From the NCBI RefSeq assembly GCF_036373705.1, contig NC_089867.1, positions 3,130,501 to 3,194,500 on the forward strand: 64,000 bases of DNA, read 5' to 3'. This DNA comes from Amia ocellicauda (Eukaryota; Chordata; Actinopteri; Amiiformes; Amiidae). Below are positions 1 through 11,425 of the stretch, in pieces; position 1 is the first letter of the stretch, and every line of letters begins with the position of its first letter. The notes below the pieces were generated by a model. That model did no database searches. It saw only the letters and a list, made by a program, of their open reading frames with translations, and was not told the origin of the DNA. The position numbers and the translations under genes are program-made.

Positions 1-342
1 TATTACAATGCTTGTTTTATAATTATGGTACATGTAAATCTGCTTAATAAAAGTCAGTGATTTGTTTTCTTTCCTTCTCAGAAGTTGTATTAAACCTCTA
101 TATAGTATATCAAAATATTTTACACTATAGATAAAAACTGAAACGACTAGAAGTTGTGATCCACAGTTTATAATATCCCATTTATATAATTGGTGTAGCT
201 TGTCATATCATAATCTGTGAAAGAGACAAATAAAACAATATTGGTTGATATCATCCTCAAGAGCTTTTTTATGGTTGTGGCACTGGCAGTGAGAGATAAC
301 CACCAGTAACCATGACTATGCCACTCCCCATTTACTTTCAAG
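1..342. other. AT-rich flank, nothing recognised
   Basis: Unique-looking AT-rich DNA to the left of the LTR element. No coding region, splice-bounded exon or known repeat is visible here. Confidence 0.5.
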
Positions 343-1388
343 TGAGGAGGGAGGGACTCTCGAAACCCCTCTCTCTCTATGCAGGTTTGGCAGACAATCC
401 CAGATACACACAGCATGAACACCAGTAGTGGTTGTAAAATAGTTTATTACACATGGTCAACAATCGAAGAGTCCACAACCTCCACGTAGTTACAGGTTTA
501 AACCCCCCTTTAAAACTGCCCGGGTATTGAAGGCATTCTGTACACAAATAATAAGGGGGAAAGAAAAACTGTAGGTGGAGTGGGTCCCTGCTGCAATGTT
601 TGTCTGAAGTGGTGGCACCATGACTCAAGAAAAAGGAGAGAAAAACGAGAGAAACAAGACTCAGAATTAACACTACACAGATCAGGCTGGGTAAGTAGAA
701 CTGCGCACTGCCAGTTGAACTTCTAATGTATGTCCCGTGGCTCTCCTTTCTGCCAGCCTGTCTCCCTCCCGCAGGCACGACGTCCCGGGCCTGGTTTTGC
801 CACCAGCGCTGCTATGCAGAACCCTCCCTTCTCCACCGACCCTGTAAGATAAAACAAAATACTAACTCTACTGTGGTTAAGTTATTTTTGCAGGTGAACA
901 GGGCAAGACTCCAATCCTGCAGCCTATAGAAGCCACTCAATGCGTTTTTAATAAGTTTGAGGTCAGTCCGAATACTAAACTTATATACATTACATCCATA
1001 TCAGTCCAATCTTGCTAATCACTTCAGTTACGTGCTGATCCTACACGCTCAGGCTTTGCTGTCGGGTCCTGTTCTCCTGCTTGCTCTATTCCCTTTGAAA
1101 ATGCGGACTGGCTGCTTTTAAAGCCAAGTTCATGGTCCGGAGTAGGGAGATGATTGGTTGAAGTGTGTTTGGCTGATTGCTCAGGAGGATATTGTGCAAT
1201 GAGGAGAGGTGTGCTGGAATGTGTGAATACCACAGTGTGGAATGTGCACAGTGAATACAAACACGCTCAATAAAAGTAGAAGAAAGTAACATACAAAAAA
1301 TATAAAGTTACAGTCATAGTGAAAACTAATAAGTGAAGAAATAGCAAGCTAATGATAAACCAAACCAACAAATTAAATCACATTGCCC
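343..1388 (-). repeat. 3' LTR of the Gypsy element
   Basis: It matches 7439-8477 at both ends. The block holding the TTTAAAGCCAAGTTCATG segment and the CAATAAAAGTAGAAG segment is shared, as is the block holding ACGTAGTTACAGGTTTAAAC. The central part (about 580-850) is not alignable with the other LTR by eye. The pol frame ends (R-R-S-Q-R-S-S-R-G-V-R-P-G-A-M, stop) at the inner border. The outer border is approximate and was chosen at a TG shared by both copies. Confidence 0.75.
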
Positions 1389-2947
1389 CTGGTCTTACCC
1401 CGCGACTGCTTCTCTGTGACCGGCGGAGAGGTTTGGCCCCTTCCACAGGGGGTACTATTTCTTCCCCCTCTCCCTGGGCATCCCCTGCCCCCGGCAGCGG
1501 GGGCCACGCCACCCTGGGAGCCACCCTCATGAGAACCGGGTACCATGCCCACTTGCTGGTTGGAGTCAGAGCCTCCACTGCTGGAGCCTGGGGAACTGGA
1601 GCATGACATGTTTGAAGATGCCTGCGGTGCACGGTGCATTCCGGCCATCCCTCGAGTCTTACCCGATAAGCAGGACTCCCTTCCCCCGAGGGGCCCACCA
1701 CCACATGGGGATCAGGGACCCAGTGAGGAGGTAGTTTTCCTCAGGTCTGCCTCCTAAAATTCCTCACCCACAACCGTTCACCTGGCAACATGGGGGCCTC
1801 TCTAGCCCGGGAGGACTGCCACAACTTGCTGCGCTGCTTGTTGGTGGTGGGCTTTAGCTGCTGCCTATATATAGGCCTCCCGCAGGAGTTGGTTATGACC
1901 GGCCACCAACACTTCCACGAACTGTGGAGTTGTTTTACTCTTTCTAATCCGATACATATATTACTAAGGTCTGCCATTAGCTGGGATTCAAAACTGGGTC
2001 CCCGATCACTATGGATATGCTCGGGGTACCCAAAGGGCTGTCTCCCACAAGACCCACACGGTGGTTACTGCTGTCTGATCCCGCACCAGCACCGCCCACG
2101 CATACCGTGTAAACAAATCAAGAATGACCAGAATGTATGGGTGATAATCCCCTGGCCTTCCCAGAGACAGGTGACCAATGGCAAACAACCTCTAGGGGGT
2201 AGGAAGTGACAGTTGGTTCTAAGGAGCCACTCACCTCCTGCCTTGCTTTTGCCTAGAAGCACCGGGTGCACTCGAGTATCCAGGAGTCCACCCCCATCCC
2301 ATACCAGAAGTAGCTCCTCTGCAACACCGACAGGGTCCGAGAGCTACCAACGTGACCGGCTGCCTAGTGGTATTTAATCCAGAGCTCTTTCCCATGCTGC
2401 CGCAGGACCACAATCTGTACACGCCCTTCCCTCTCAGCTGCAGGCCAACGAACAAGGAGACCCTGTTGTTCCTCTAGGTCATCCCACTCTTGGAGGATGC
2501 ACCGTGTCTCCAGGGGCAGGGCCTTCCTTGCCACCTCACAAGGGGGTCGCTGTGCTGCCAACCACTCGCCCACTTGGTTATTGCCTACTGTAGGTCCTCC
2601 TGTTGCCATCTCTGCCAGGGAAAATCCTCTCCTGGCTCCACCTCCTCAGGCTCCTCCGTCCTGGATGCTGCCACAGTCTGCATCCCACGTTCTTCACTGG
2701 GGACCACCTCCCCGGGCAACCTGGACAGAATGTCAGCGTTCTGATTTACATGACGGGGTGGTTCTTAATTATTAAACTCAAAGTTAGCAAGTTAGGCTGC
2801 CCATCGTTGTTCCACAGCCCCAAGTCACGCTGTACTCCGGTGCAGCAGGGGGTTATTATCAGTATAGACAATACATCAGACCCCCCACAGAAAGGCCTTA
2901 AAATGTTTCCGTCATAGCCCACTTCAATGCGAGCAGTTCAAGGATGT

Positions 2948-5363
2948 GGATGTTATAATGGGGGACTTCAATTTCCCAAACATAGACTGGAAAAGCCAGG
3001 TTGGGACTACAGAAGCAGAAATAGAAATGGTTGAGTTGGTAAATGACTGCTTTCTAACTCCATTTGTCAGGGAACCAACCAGGGAGAGTGCATGCATTGA
3101 CTTGATCTTTTCAAATGACCAAGACAGAGTCAGAGGGACACTAGTTAGAGAACCAATGGCAAACTGTGATCACAACATGGTTAGCTTTGAGGCATTCTTT
3201 CAAAAAACAAGGTCCAAGTCTAAAACAATGTTCTACAATTTTAGAAAAGCAAACCTTGACGGTATGAGGTGGCATTTAGAAGAGGTAGACTGGAGCACAC
3301 TGGATACAGTGTCAGTTGAAAATGGATGGTTATATTTTAAGAATATACTACTTGAGGGTCAGGAGCAATTTGTACCAAAACTTAGCAAATTGATGACCAA
3401 AAAACACTGGCCAAAATGGTTTAATAGAGGTATGCAAAAAAATAAAGAGAAAGAAAATGTTGTATAGCGCATACAAAAGGGATGGAGACGAAAGAAAATA
3501 CAAAGAATATGTTGAGCTGCAAAGAGATCTTAAGAAAGGGATCAGGAAAGCAAAGAGGGAAATGGAAAGAAACATAGCTCTTGGAGCTGAAACTAATGCA
3601 AAGAGCTTTTTTCAATACTATAACTGCAAGAGGTCAATAAAGGAAGAAGTGAAACAGCTAAAGGGCAAAAATTGAAGTATCCTGGAAAATGAACAAGATG
3701 TGGCAAATGTTCTAAATGAGTATTTCACAGAGGTTTTTACAAAAGAAAAAACGGATAACATGCCACATGTTAACAATCAGTTCAGTCAAATCCTAAGAGA
3801 GATCAGGATAAATGAGGAGGACTAAAGGGACTAGCAGAATTAAAAACAAACAAATCACCTGGGCCAGATGGTATATTTCCAACAGTACTTAAAGAAATGA
3901 GGGAAATTATTTATAGGCCGCTAACTCAAATATTCCAAATGACACTTAGAACAGGGGATGTGCCAACTGACTGGAAGACAGCAAATATCATACCAATCCA
4001 CACGAAAGGGGATAAAACTGAGCCAGGAAATTACAGACCAATCAGTCTCACCTGCATCACCTGTAAAATGTTGGAAAAAATGATTAGACAGAAAATAGAG
4101 GAACATCTTAATGAAAACCATATTCTTGGAGATAATCAACATGGGTTTAGACGAGGCAGATTATGTCTTACTAATTTATTATAATGTTTTGAACATGCAA
4201 CTGCAGCTGTAGATCGCGTGAAAGCATATGATATGATATACTTAGATTTTCAAAAAGCTTTTGATAAGGTTCCACACCAAAGACTGATCCTCAAATTGGA
4301 AGCTGTATGCATTCAGGGTAATGTAAGCAGATGGATTATGAACTGGTTGATGTATAGGAAACAGAGGGTGTTGATTAGAGGAGTCGCTTCTAACTGGAGT
4401 TGAGGTTGTACAGGGATCAGTATTAGGGCCTTTGCTTTTTTCTAATTTATATTAATGATCTGGACTCTGGGATAGTTAGCAACCTTGTCAAATTTGCAGC
4501 GATACTAAAATAGGTGGCTCAGTAGATACAATCTTGGCAGCACAGGCTATTCAGAGGAACTTAGATAATATTCAGTTGTGGGCCGACACCCAACAGATGA
4601 AATTCAATGTGGACAAGTGCAAGGTATTACATGCAGGTAACAAAAACGTCCACTATAATTACACTATGGGAGGTACAGATCTAGATGAAGTATCGCATGA
4701 GAAAGACCTAGAAGTCTACGTGGACTCTTCACTTTCTCCATCCAAACAATGTGGAGAAGCAATAAAAAAGGCAAACAGAATGTTTGGGTATATTGTCAAA
4801 AGTGTAGAATTTAAAACAAGGGCAGTAATGTTAAGACTGTACAATGCACTAGTTAGAGCTCATCTGGATACTGTGTACAGTTCTGGGCTCCACACTTCAA
4901 GAAAGATATCGCTGCTCTAGAGGCAGTTCAGGAGAGCAACCAGACTTATTCCACGTCTGAAGGGAATGTACTACTGAGAGACTGAGGAACTGAACCTTTT
5001 CACCCTGGAACAGAGGAGACTACGTGGGGACTTGATCCAAGTCTTCAAAATCATGAAGGGCATCAACCACATCAAACCAGAGGAGCTTTTCCAGATCAGC
5101 AGGGACACACGCACCCGGGGACACAAATGGAAATTGAGCTTCAAGGCATTCAAAATGGAAAACAGGAGACACTTCTTTACACAGAGAGTCGTCACAATCT
5201 GGAACAAACAAATGATTTTGGTAGATGCTGAAAGTTTGGGAACATTTAAAAATAGACTTGATAGGATCCTTGGATCACTTGGATCCTTGGATAAAGTTAT
5301 TAATGGACACCAAATGAGAACGATTGGTCGAATGGCCTCCTTATGTTCTTATGTTCTAATTTG
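2948..5363 (+). mobile_element. 5'-truncated CR1-like LINE inserted in the Gypsy RNase H region
   Basis: The plus strand encodes a broken ORF2. The endonuclease part is G-D-F-N-F-P-N-I-D-W near 2963 and C-D-H-N-M-V near 3160. The reverse transcriptase part has N-Y-R-P-I-S-L-T (near 4030), Q-H-G-F-R-R-G (4140), Y-L-D-F-Q-K-A-F-D-K-V-P-H (4240) and a frameshifted G-S-V-L-G-P-L-L-F. The C-terminal part has R-L-R-G-D-L-I-Q-V-F-K-I-M-K-G and R-D-T-R-T-R-G (5015-5120). The 3' end carries two TTATGTTC units, as expected for a CR1-type 8-mer tail. AAGGATGT occurs at both borders (2940-2947 and 5364-5371) and looks like the target-site duplication. The Gypsy RNase H frame is continuous across the borders once the LINE is removed. 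Several stops make it inactive. Assignment to the CR1 clade rests on motif resemblance. Confidence 0.85.
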
Positions 5364-7438
5364 AAGGATGTATAATTCTGGTGATTTCTTTCAAGGGGGT
5401 GTAGGCTGCAGCTAGCATACGCAATTATGAGCTCCTTCCCCTCTTGGACCTGGGACAATATGGCCCACAATCCATCCAGGCTGGCATCGGTATAGAGCAA
5501 AAAAACTGAATGTGGGCACTCACCAGTTGACCCTTTAAGGTCCTCAAAGGCCCGTTGTCAATCTGCTGTCCAGTGTATAGGGGCATTTGTTCTCATCTGC
5601 TGGGCTCCGATGAAGGCCGGGATGAACCTTCGATAATAGCCCACGAACCCAAGAAAAGACCTAACCTGTTTCACAGTGGCCAGCACCATCCAGTCCCTCG
5701 CAGCCACTACCTTCTCGGTGACGGGGGCTACCCCATCCCGGCTTACACATTGCCCAAAATAGCTGACCCCTTTCCACACAAGTAGGCATTTCTTTGGCTG
5801 CAATTTCAATCCGTATTTGGTCAGGGTACGGAAGACCTCCTCCAGATGGTGCAGGTGTGCCTGGAAAGATGAATAAACAATATCGTCCAGATAGATTAAT
5901 AAGGAGTGGCTCACCTATTCTCCAAGGCAACGCTGCATCAACCTCTGGAAGGTTGCTGGAGCATTGCACAGCCCAAAGGGCATCCGTTCAAACTCGAACA
6001 ATCCTAGGGGGGTGGTGAATGCAGTCTTCTCGTGGTCCACTGGCCAGGTCCAAAGTGGGCTACCACTGAGCACCAGTCAAGGTGGTCAGTGATTCTTTGA
6101 TATGGGGGAGGGGGTAGGCGTCTTTATGGGTGACAGAGTTCAGACGCCGATAGTCTGCACAGAACCTCCACATGCCGTCCTTTTTCATCACCAGGACGAC
6201 CGGTTCAGCCATGGACTACTGCTCCCCTGGATCACCCCCTGTTCATCCATCTGTTTCAGGAGCACCCGCAGTACTTGATACAAGGAGGGGGGAACCGTAT
6301 GATAGCATTCCCGTGAGGGTGGGGCCGTGCCTGTAGGGATGTTTTGATAGACTGCGTTGGTGCAACCAAAGTCCTCCTTGTGTTCAGCAAATGCGTATCA
6401 CCACCTATGCAACAGGGCTTCCAGCTGGTTCTTCTGGTCCGGCTCCAACTCCTCATTCTCGGGCATCCACCCTCCTTTCAGCTCCGCCGGCTGTGCCTGT
6501 ACTGGACCCACACACACTTCGATAACTCCGGGTTGGAGTAGAGCGAAACCTCCTGTTCGGTCCATATGTCTCCATCTTTAACCCGCGTCACCATTGCAAT
6601 GGGTTATCTCTGTGGGACCTCTATCGGTTAAAGATGAAGATTAATCAGGTTTACCGGGACCTTACCCTGCCTGACACGAGCAATTTGCCAATCAGTCTGT
6701 TGTTCCTTGGGCTCAATCAGGACATAGTGGTTGCACCGCTGTAGAAACTCCATCACTTGTATCCACAACACCATCTCACTCTGTGGGGGAGTCAAGATTG
6801 GCAGCTGTTGTGCCAGGTGAGCCATCCCTTTCTCCAAAATCCAGTTGGCCTTATGCTCCAGCTTCCTGCAGACAGCAAAGACCTGTTCCCATGCGTTGGG
6901 CCCCCCGGCCGCCCCGGAATTTTGCCCAGTCCGTGTCCTGACCTTCAAACAATGGTTTCCAGATCAGTCCCATGATATTCATCCCCAAAATCCACGATTT
7001 GTCACTCATTTTTAACCACACCCTTCTGGGGAATCCTCACCCTACTTATTTTGAAATCTAAAAGGGCATACCCGATGTAGGGCAACTGCAACCCATTTGC
7101 TGCTCTGAGTTTTAACCACAGGGTCTCCTCCCTCCCTGCTATGGTATGGGCACCCAGATATTTACAAAACAGGGATTCACTCAATAATGTGACCTGTGAG
7201 CCTGTATCTAGGACACAGGGGATTTTAACACCTCAATGCCAGGGCATTCCCCCACTAAATTGGGCTTCGTTGCTACCGTGGCGACCTCCTCTCTGCCCCT
7301 GCCCACGAGCCCTACCGTGGTCAGAGGTAGGAGTTTAAAGCCAGCTCCCCATCAGGCTTCTGTGGACAGAACCTCTGCACATGTCCCCCTCGCCCGCACA
7401 GGGCACAGATTGGACTCCCTTGCTCATCCCACCGCAGA

Positions 7439-8477
7439 TGGAGGGAGGGACTCACTAAACCCCTCTCAGTCCCCCCCCCCCCCAGATACACAAAGCACGA
7501 ACATCAGTAACAGTTTAGTAAAACAGTTTATTACACACTGTCAACATTCCAAGAGGGATGGGGCACGCATACACCCCCCCCACGTAGTTACAGGTTTAAA
7601 CCCCCCTTTAAAACTGCTTTTAATACTTGGGCAATCTGTACACAAATTTAAAAAAGGGGAAAAGAAAAACTGTAGGTTTACCCAACCTCTAATCTGAAAC
7701 TAATAAAACCTAATTAAAGCCGAACTTACTAAAACCTAAATTGATAATATCCCCACAGGTGGTTTCTTATCTAAATACAGGGGTCTAATATACACCAAGT
7801 CCAGGAAGAGAATAAAACTTATACTGTCTGGTCTCCCGTGCTCAGGCCGACAAAAATTCTGCGGGTTCTGCTGTCTGTGTCCAAGAGTCCAGAGTCCCTC
7901 CACTGGTGGAGGTCTCCAAAATACTAACTCTCCTGTGGTGAAGTTATTTTTGCAGGTGAACATTGCAAGACTCTGACCCAGCAGCCTACAGAAGCCACTC
8001 AATGCGTTCCTACTAAGTTTGAGATCAGTCCAAATACTTATATACACTCCATCCATGTCAGTCCAATCCTGCGGATCACTTCAGTCACGCACTGATCCTA
8101 CACGCTCAGGTTTTGCTGCCGGGCCTCATCATCCTGCTTGCTCCCTTTGATAATGAGGACTGGCTGCTTTTAAAGCCAAGTTCATGATCCGGAGTAGGGA
8201 GATGATTGGTTGAAGTGTGTTTGTCTGATTGCTCAGGAGGATATCGTGCAATGAGGAGAGGTGTGCTGGAATGTGTGAATACCACAGTGTGGACTGTGCA
8301 CAGTGAATACAAACACGCTCAATAAAAGTAGAAGTAGTAACATACAAAAAATATAAAGTTACAATCAAAGTGAAAACAAGACAACTAGTAAGTGAAGAAA
8401 AAACAAACCAATAAATTAATCAATATAAAAGGAAACCCACACACACACCTCATATTACACACACCCACATTGCCCCG
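7439..8477 (-). repeat. 5' LTR of the Gypsy element
   Basis: Partner of the repeat at 343-1388. Shared blocks are at 7500-7680 and 7920-8400. The central block 7690-7915 is unrelated to the central block of the other LTR. It contains a run of 14 C near 7470. The right border is approximate, set where the shared GGGGCAATGTG (read on the minus strand) ends. Confidence 0.72.
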
Positions 8478-10733
8478 CACTCCCTGCAACATTATTATCC
8501 TTATACATATTTTAAAGCCCAGTGGAGGAGCGTGAGGACCATAAAATAATAATATACTGGAATAGAGTGAGCAGGAAATTAAGGATTCTTCATAGCTCAA
8601 TTAAAAAGCGCAGCCCCTGCTAACAAACTATTTACCATTTCATTTGCATTATGTCATGCCCTGGAGGGTGTTTTATTGTTTAGCATGATGTGGAATTCAA
8701 TGAGTTCACTGCTGTTTAAAGGTCAGACATGGAGTTTCACATTGTGCAGTTCACTCGACTTATGTTATTTCACAGTTCGTTTTTCACAACTGGTAAGTTG
8801 TTTTTTGTATTGTTTGTTTTCTTTTATTGTTTTTCTTTTTTTTGGTCACAACTTGAAAAATGTCCCATGGCGGCCGTTCCCCGACACTGCTTTCCTTTCA
8901 ACGTTTCAGATATTTTAGAATACAGACTCCCCCATTTCATGAATTCCATAAATGCAGAATTTAAATAGCAATGTGGAATGATGCAATAACCCCTACAATA
9001 TGTAATGTTGCAATCCTGAAATCCAGCTGAAACAGCTCATCTCATTCAGTTGTGATCTGATTATCATATTGTGCTTGGTTTACTATCATTAAAGGTACCA
9101 AAAAAGGGAGAATAAGTGATAGGCTTTGGTGCAAAACAGCAAAACAGTACATTTGATTGAATCTCTGTGTAGGGGGTCCCATGGGCAATGGCAGTAGAAA
9201 AATGAAACAAAGGTTCTTGTAATCTGATCTTCAAAACTGGGCATTGTATTGGCGATAACATTGAATGAATTGAATACACAATACACTTAATTCACGACAT
9301 CATTAAAAGAACGCTGCTTCAGAACATTTGGGTTGTCAGTAGATAGTCCTTCAGTGTTTTCAATGTGCTGGTAAAGAATTCTAACATTGGGGCATTTGGT
9401 GAGCAAAAACCTTTTTACCTTAGCCTGGAAATCACAAATATGCCATTCGATCGAGATCTTGTGTATGAGCTTGTGTATCCTAGCATTAACCCAGTTGCAG
9501 GTTTGGACAGAACATAAGCCAGTGAGATTCAGGACCAATCAAGAGGCAATCTGACCTGCAGAGGGAGTGAACTCCTCCCAGTTGTTCAAACGAGCCTCCA
9601 CAGCTTTCTGCAGAGCTGAGTGGATTTCAGATGACACACAAAGTATTTGGTGCAGATTGTGAGGAGGATAAAAGGGAAGCAGGAGATTGAATCAGCCCTC
9701 CTGCCAGACATTGACAGTGACTAGAGTTGGAAATCATATATAGGGAGGATTCATTTTAAGCAGTAAAATATAAGTGAATAAAGGTGGATTTTAAATTACA
9801 TAAGGGCACTTACTGCATACACACTAATGGAGATTTTTGTCTTTAACGGTATCAGTAATGTTGCGTGTCCACCTCCACAATGTAAGGTTGACAGTCAATG
9901 TCTTGATAGGGGACTGAGGAACAGGCAGATCAAAGATTCATTATTTGCTAATTGCAAATAAAGCATTTCAGTTTCACCTTATAATCTCCTCTGACATGCT
10001 CTTCCTTTGCATGTAAACATAGGGGTTGAGATTTCAACTGGAACATTTTTGTTTTTGACTTTCAAAACGCAGTTCGACATTTTTATTATGTCAGAGGGTC
10101 TTTCCACTTTTAGATTATTAAATAAGTATTATTTGGTTTGCTCTTTTGTGCAAGTCAAATCACATTGAAAGAAAGAACTTTAAAACCTGACATAGTACAA
10201 AGGTTACATATTGTAAAGTACCAAAATAAGAATACAACACAATGCTAACATAATTCAGATGTTAGTCTCAGAATCCTACAACAAAGCAAATAAGGACTGT
10301 AGTGTGCTTAAATTCCGAGCATGTATAATAAAAAAAAATTACAATTATAAAAGTTACCTTTTTTGTTGTTATTTCACTTCAACACATGAATGATTTATGT
10401 GAAGGATCCATTGCTTATCTGCTTAGACTTGTTTGCTAGGTTGGTCTTCCAGGAAAATAATATTTTGCTAGACTAGTATTATGAACAGTAACTATCCAAG
10501 AAAAACAAACTACCAAAAAACCCCCCCAAAAAATAAATACCATTTAAACATAAACCCTTTACATTGTAAAATGTAAATCATAATAATGTTATTTAATTTA
10601 GCTATTTTATTTATTTTCCATTGATTCTTGATCAAAGGAGGCATAAAAGGAAAATAAAACACTGAGGTAGTGAAAACACCTAGTAAATTGAAGTTGGGCT
10701 TCTTACTAAGCATTTAACAAACATGAATATATA
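8478..10733. other. Intergenic stretch with one coding-like island
   Basis: Mostly AT-rich, unassigned sequence. The only coding-like part is the minus-strand stretch around 9287-9660, listed separately. No splice-bounded gene model could be built. Confidence 0.45.
9287..9602 (-). pseudogene. Unidentified coding-like fragment (possible pseudogene)
   Basis: On the minus strand an 83-codon open frame runs from 9538 to 9287. It continues upstream, past one TGA, into sequence reading L-Q-K-A-V-E-A-R-L-N-N-W-E-E-F-T-P-S-A-G-Q-I-A. A possible splice acceptor (CACTCAG) sits just upstream near 9610-9620. The composition (charged, amphipathic, few low-complexity runs) looks like protein rather than random translation, but I do not recognise the family. 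It could be a decayed exon, a transposon ORF remnant or chance. Confidence 0.3.
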
Positions 10734-11425
10734 CACCGATCAGCCATAACATTATGACCACCTGCCTAATATTGTGTAGGTCACCCTTTTGCTGCCAAAA
10801 CAGTCCTGACCCATCATGGCATGGACTCCACTAGAACTCTGAAGGTGTGCTGTGGTAACTGGCACCAAGACGTTAGCAGCAGATCCTTTAAGTCCTGTAA
10901 GTTGCGAGGTGGGGCCTCCATGGATCGGACTTGTTTGTCCAGCACATCCCACAGATGCTTGATTGGATTGAGATCTGGGGAATTTGGAGGCCAAGTCAAC
11001 ACCTTGAACTCGTGATTCATCAGATCAGGCCACCTTCTTCCATTGCTCCGTGGTCCAGTTCTGATGCTCACGTACCGATTGTAGGCGCTTTCGGCAGTGG
11101 ACAGGGGTCAGCATGGGCACCCTGACTGGTCTGCGGCTACGCAGCTCCATACGCAACAAATTGCAATGCACTGTGTGTTCTGACACCTTTTTCAGCAATT
11201 TGAGCTACAGTAGCTCATCTGTTGGATCGGACCACATGGGTCAGCCTTCGCTCCCCACGTGCATCAATGAGCCTTGGCTGCCCATGACCCTGTTGCTGGT
11301 TCACCGCTTTTCATTCCTTGGAACACTTTTGATAGGTACTGACCACTGCAGACCAGGAACACCCCACAAGAGCTGACAATTTGTCCCTTGTCAAAGTCGC
11401 TCAGATCCTTACGCTTGCCCATTTT
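10734..11425 (-). mobile_element. Internally deleted Tc1/mariner (DD36E-type) copy
   Basis: The left terminus starts CACCGATCAGCCATAACATT after a TA, which is the terminal repeat of a common fish Tc1-like family. The minus strand encodes the transposase C-terminus, W-P-P-N-S-P-D-L-N-P-I-K-H-L-W-D, with the catalytic E changed to K. It ends in L-V-E-S-M-P. The N-terminal start M-G-K-R-K-D-L-S reads from about 11,422. The central catalytic part is deleted and frames are broken. The right terminal repeat is not visible, because the copy runs into TATATATACATAT. It is a dead remnant. Confidence 0.8.

Larger units (their letters stand above)
343..8477 (-). mobile_element. Degenerate Ty3/Gypsy LTR retrotransposon, interrupted by a LINE
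   Basis: Read on the minus strand, the order is 5' LTR (about 7439-8477), a CCHC zinc knuckle (C-x2-C-x4-H-x4-C near 7370-7420), an aspartic protease with V-L-D-T-G-S (near 7205-7240), reverse transcriptase (about 6050-5560), RNase H, integrase (about 2610-1380) and 3' LTR (343 to about 1388). Reverse transcriptase motifs visible are [11 protein letters not shown] and Y-L-D-D-I-V, followed by G-F-V-G-Y-Y-R-R-F. RNase H begins Y-T-D-A-S-L-D-G near 5500. It is cut by the LINE and resumes near 2939 with E-L-L-A-L-K-W-A. Integrase traces include F-G-Y-P-E-H-I-H-S-D-R-G-P-S-F-E-S. Many stops and frameshifts make it inactive. The matrix and capsid part of gag is missing, because the CCHC knuckle lies almost directly against the 5' LTR. 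The order protease-RT-RNase H-integrase is that of Ty3/Gypsy elements. Confidence 0.85.
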
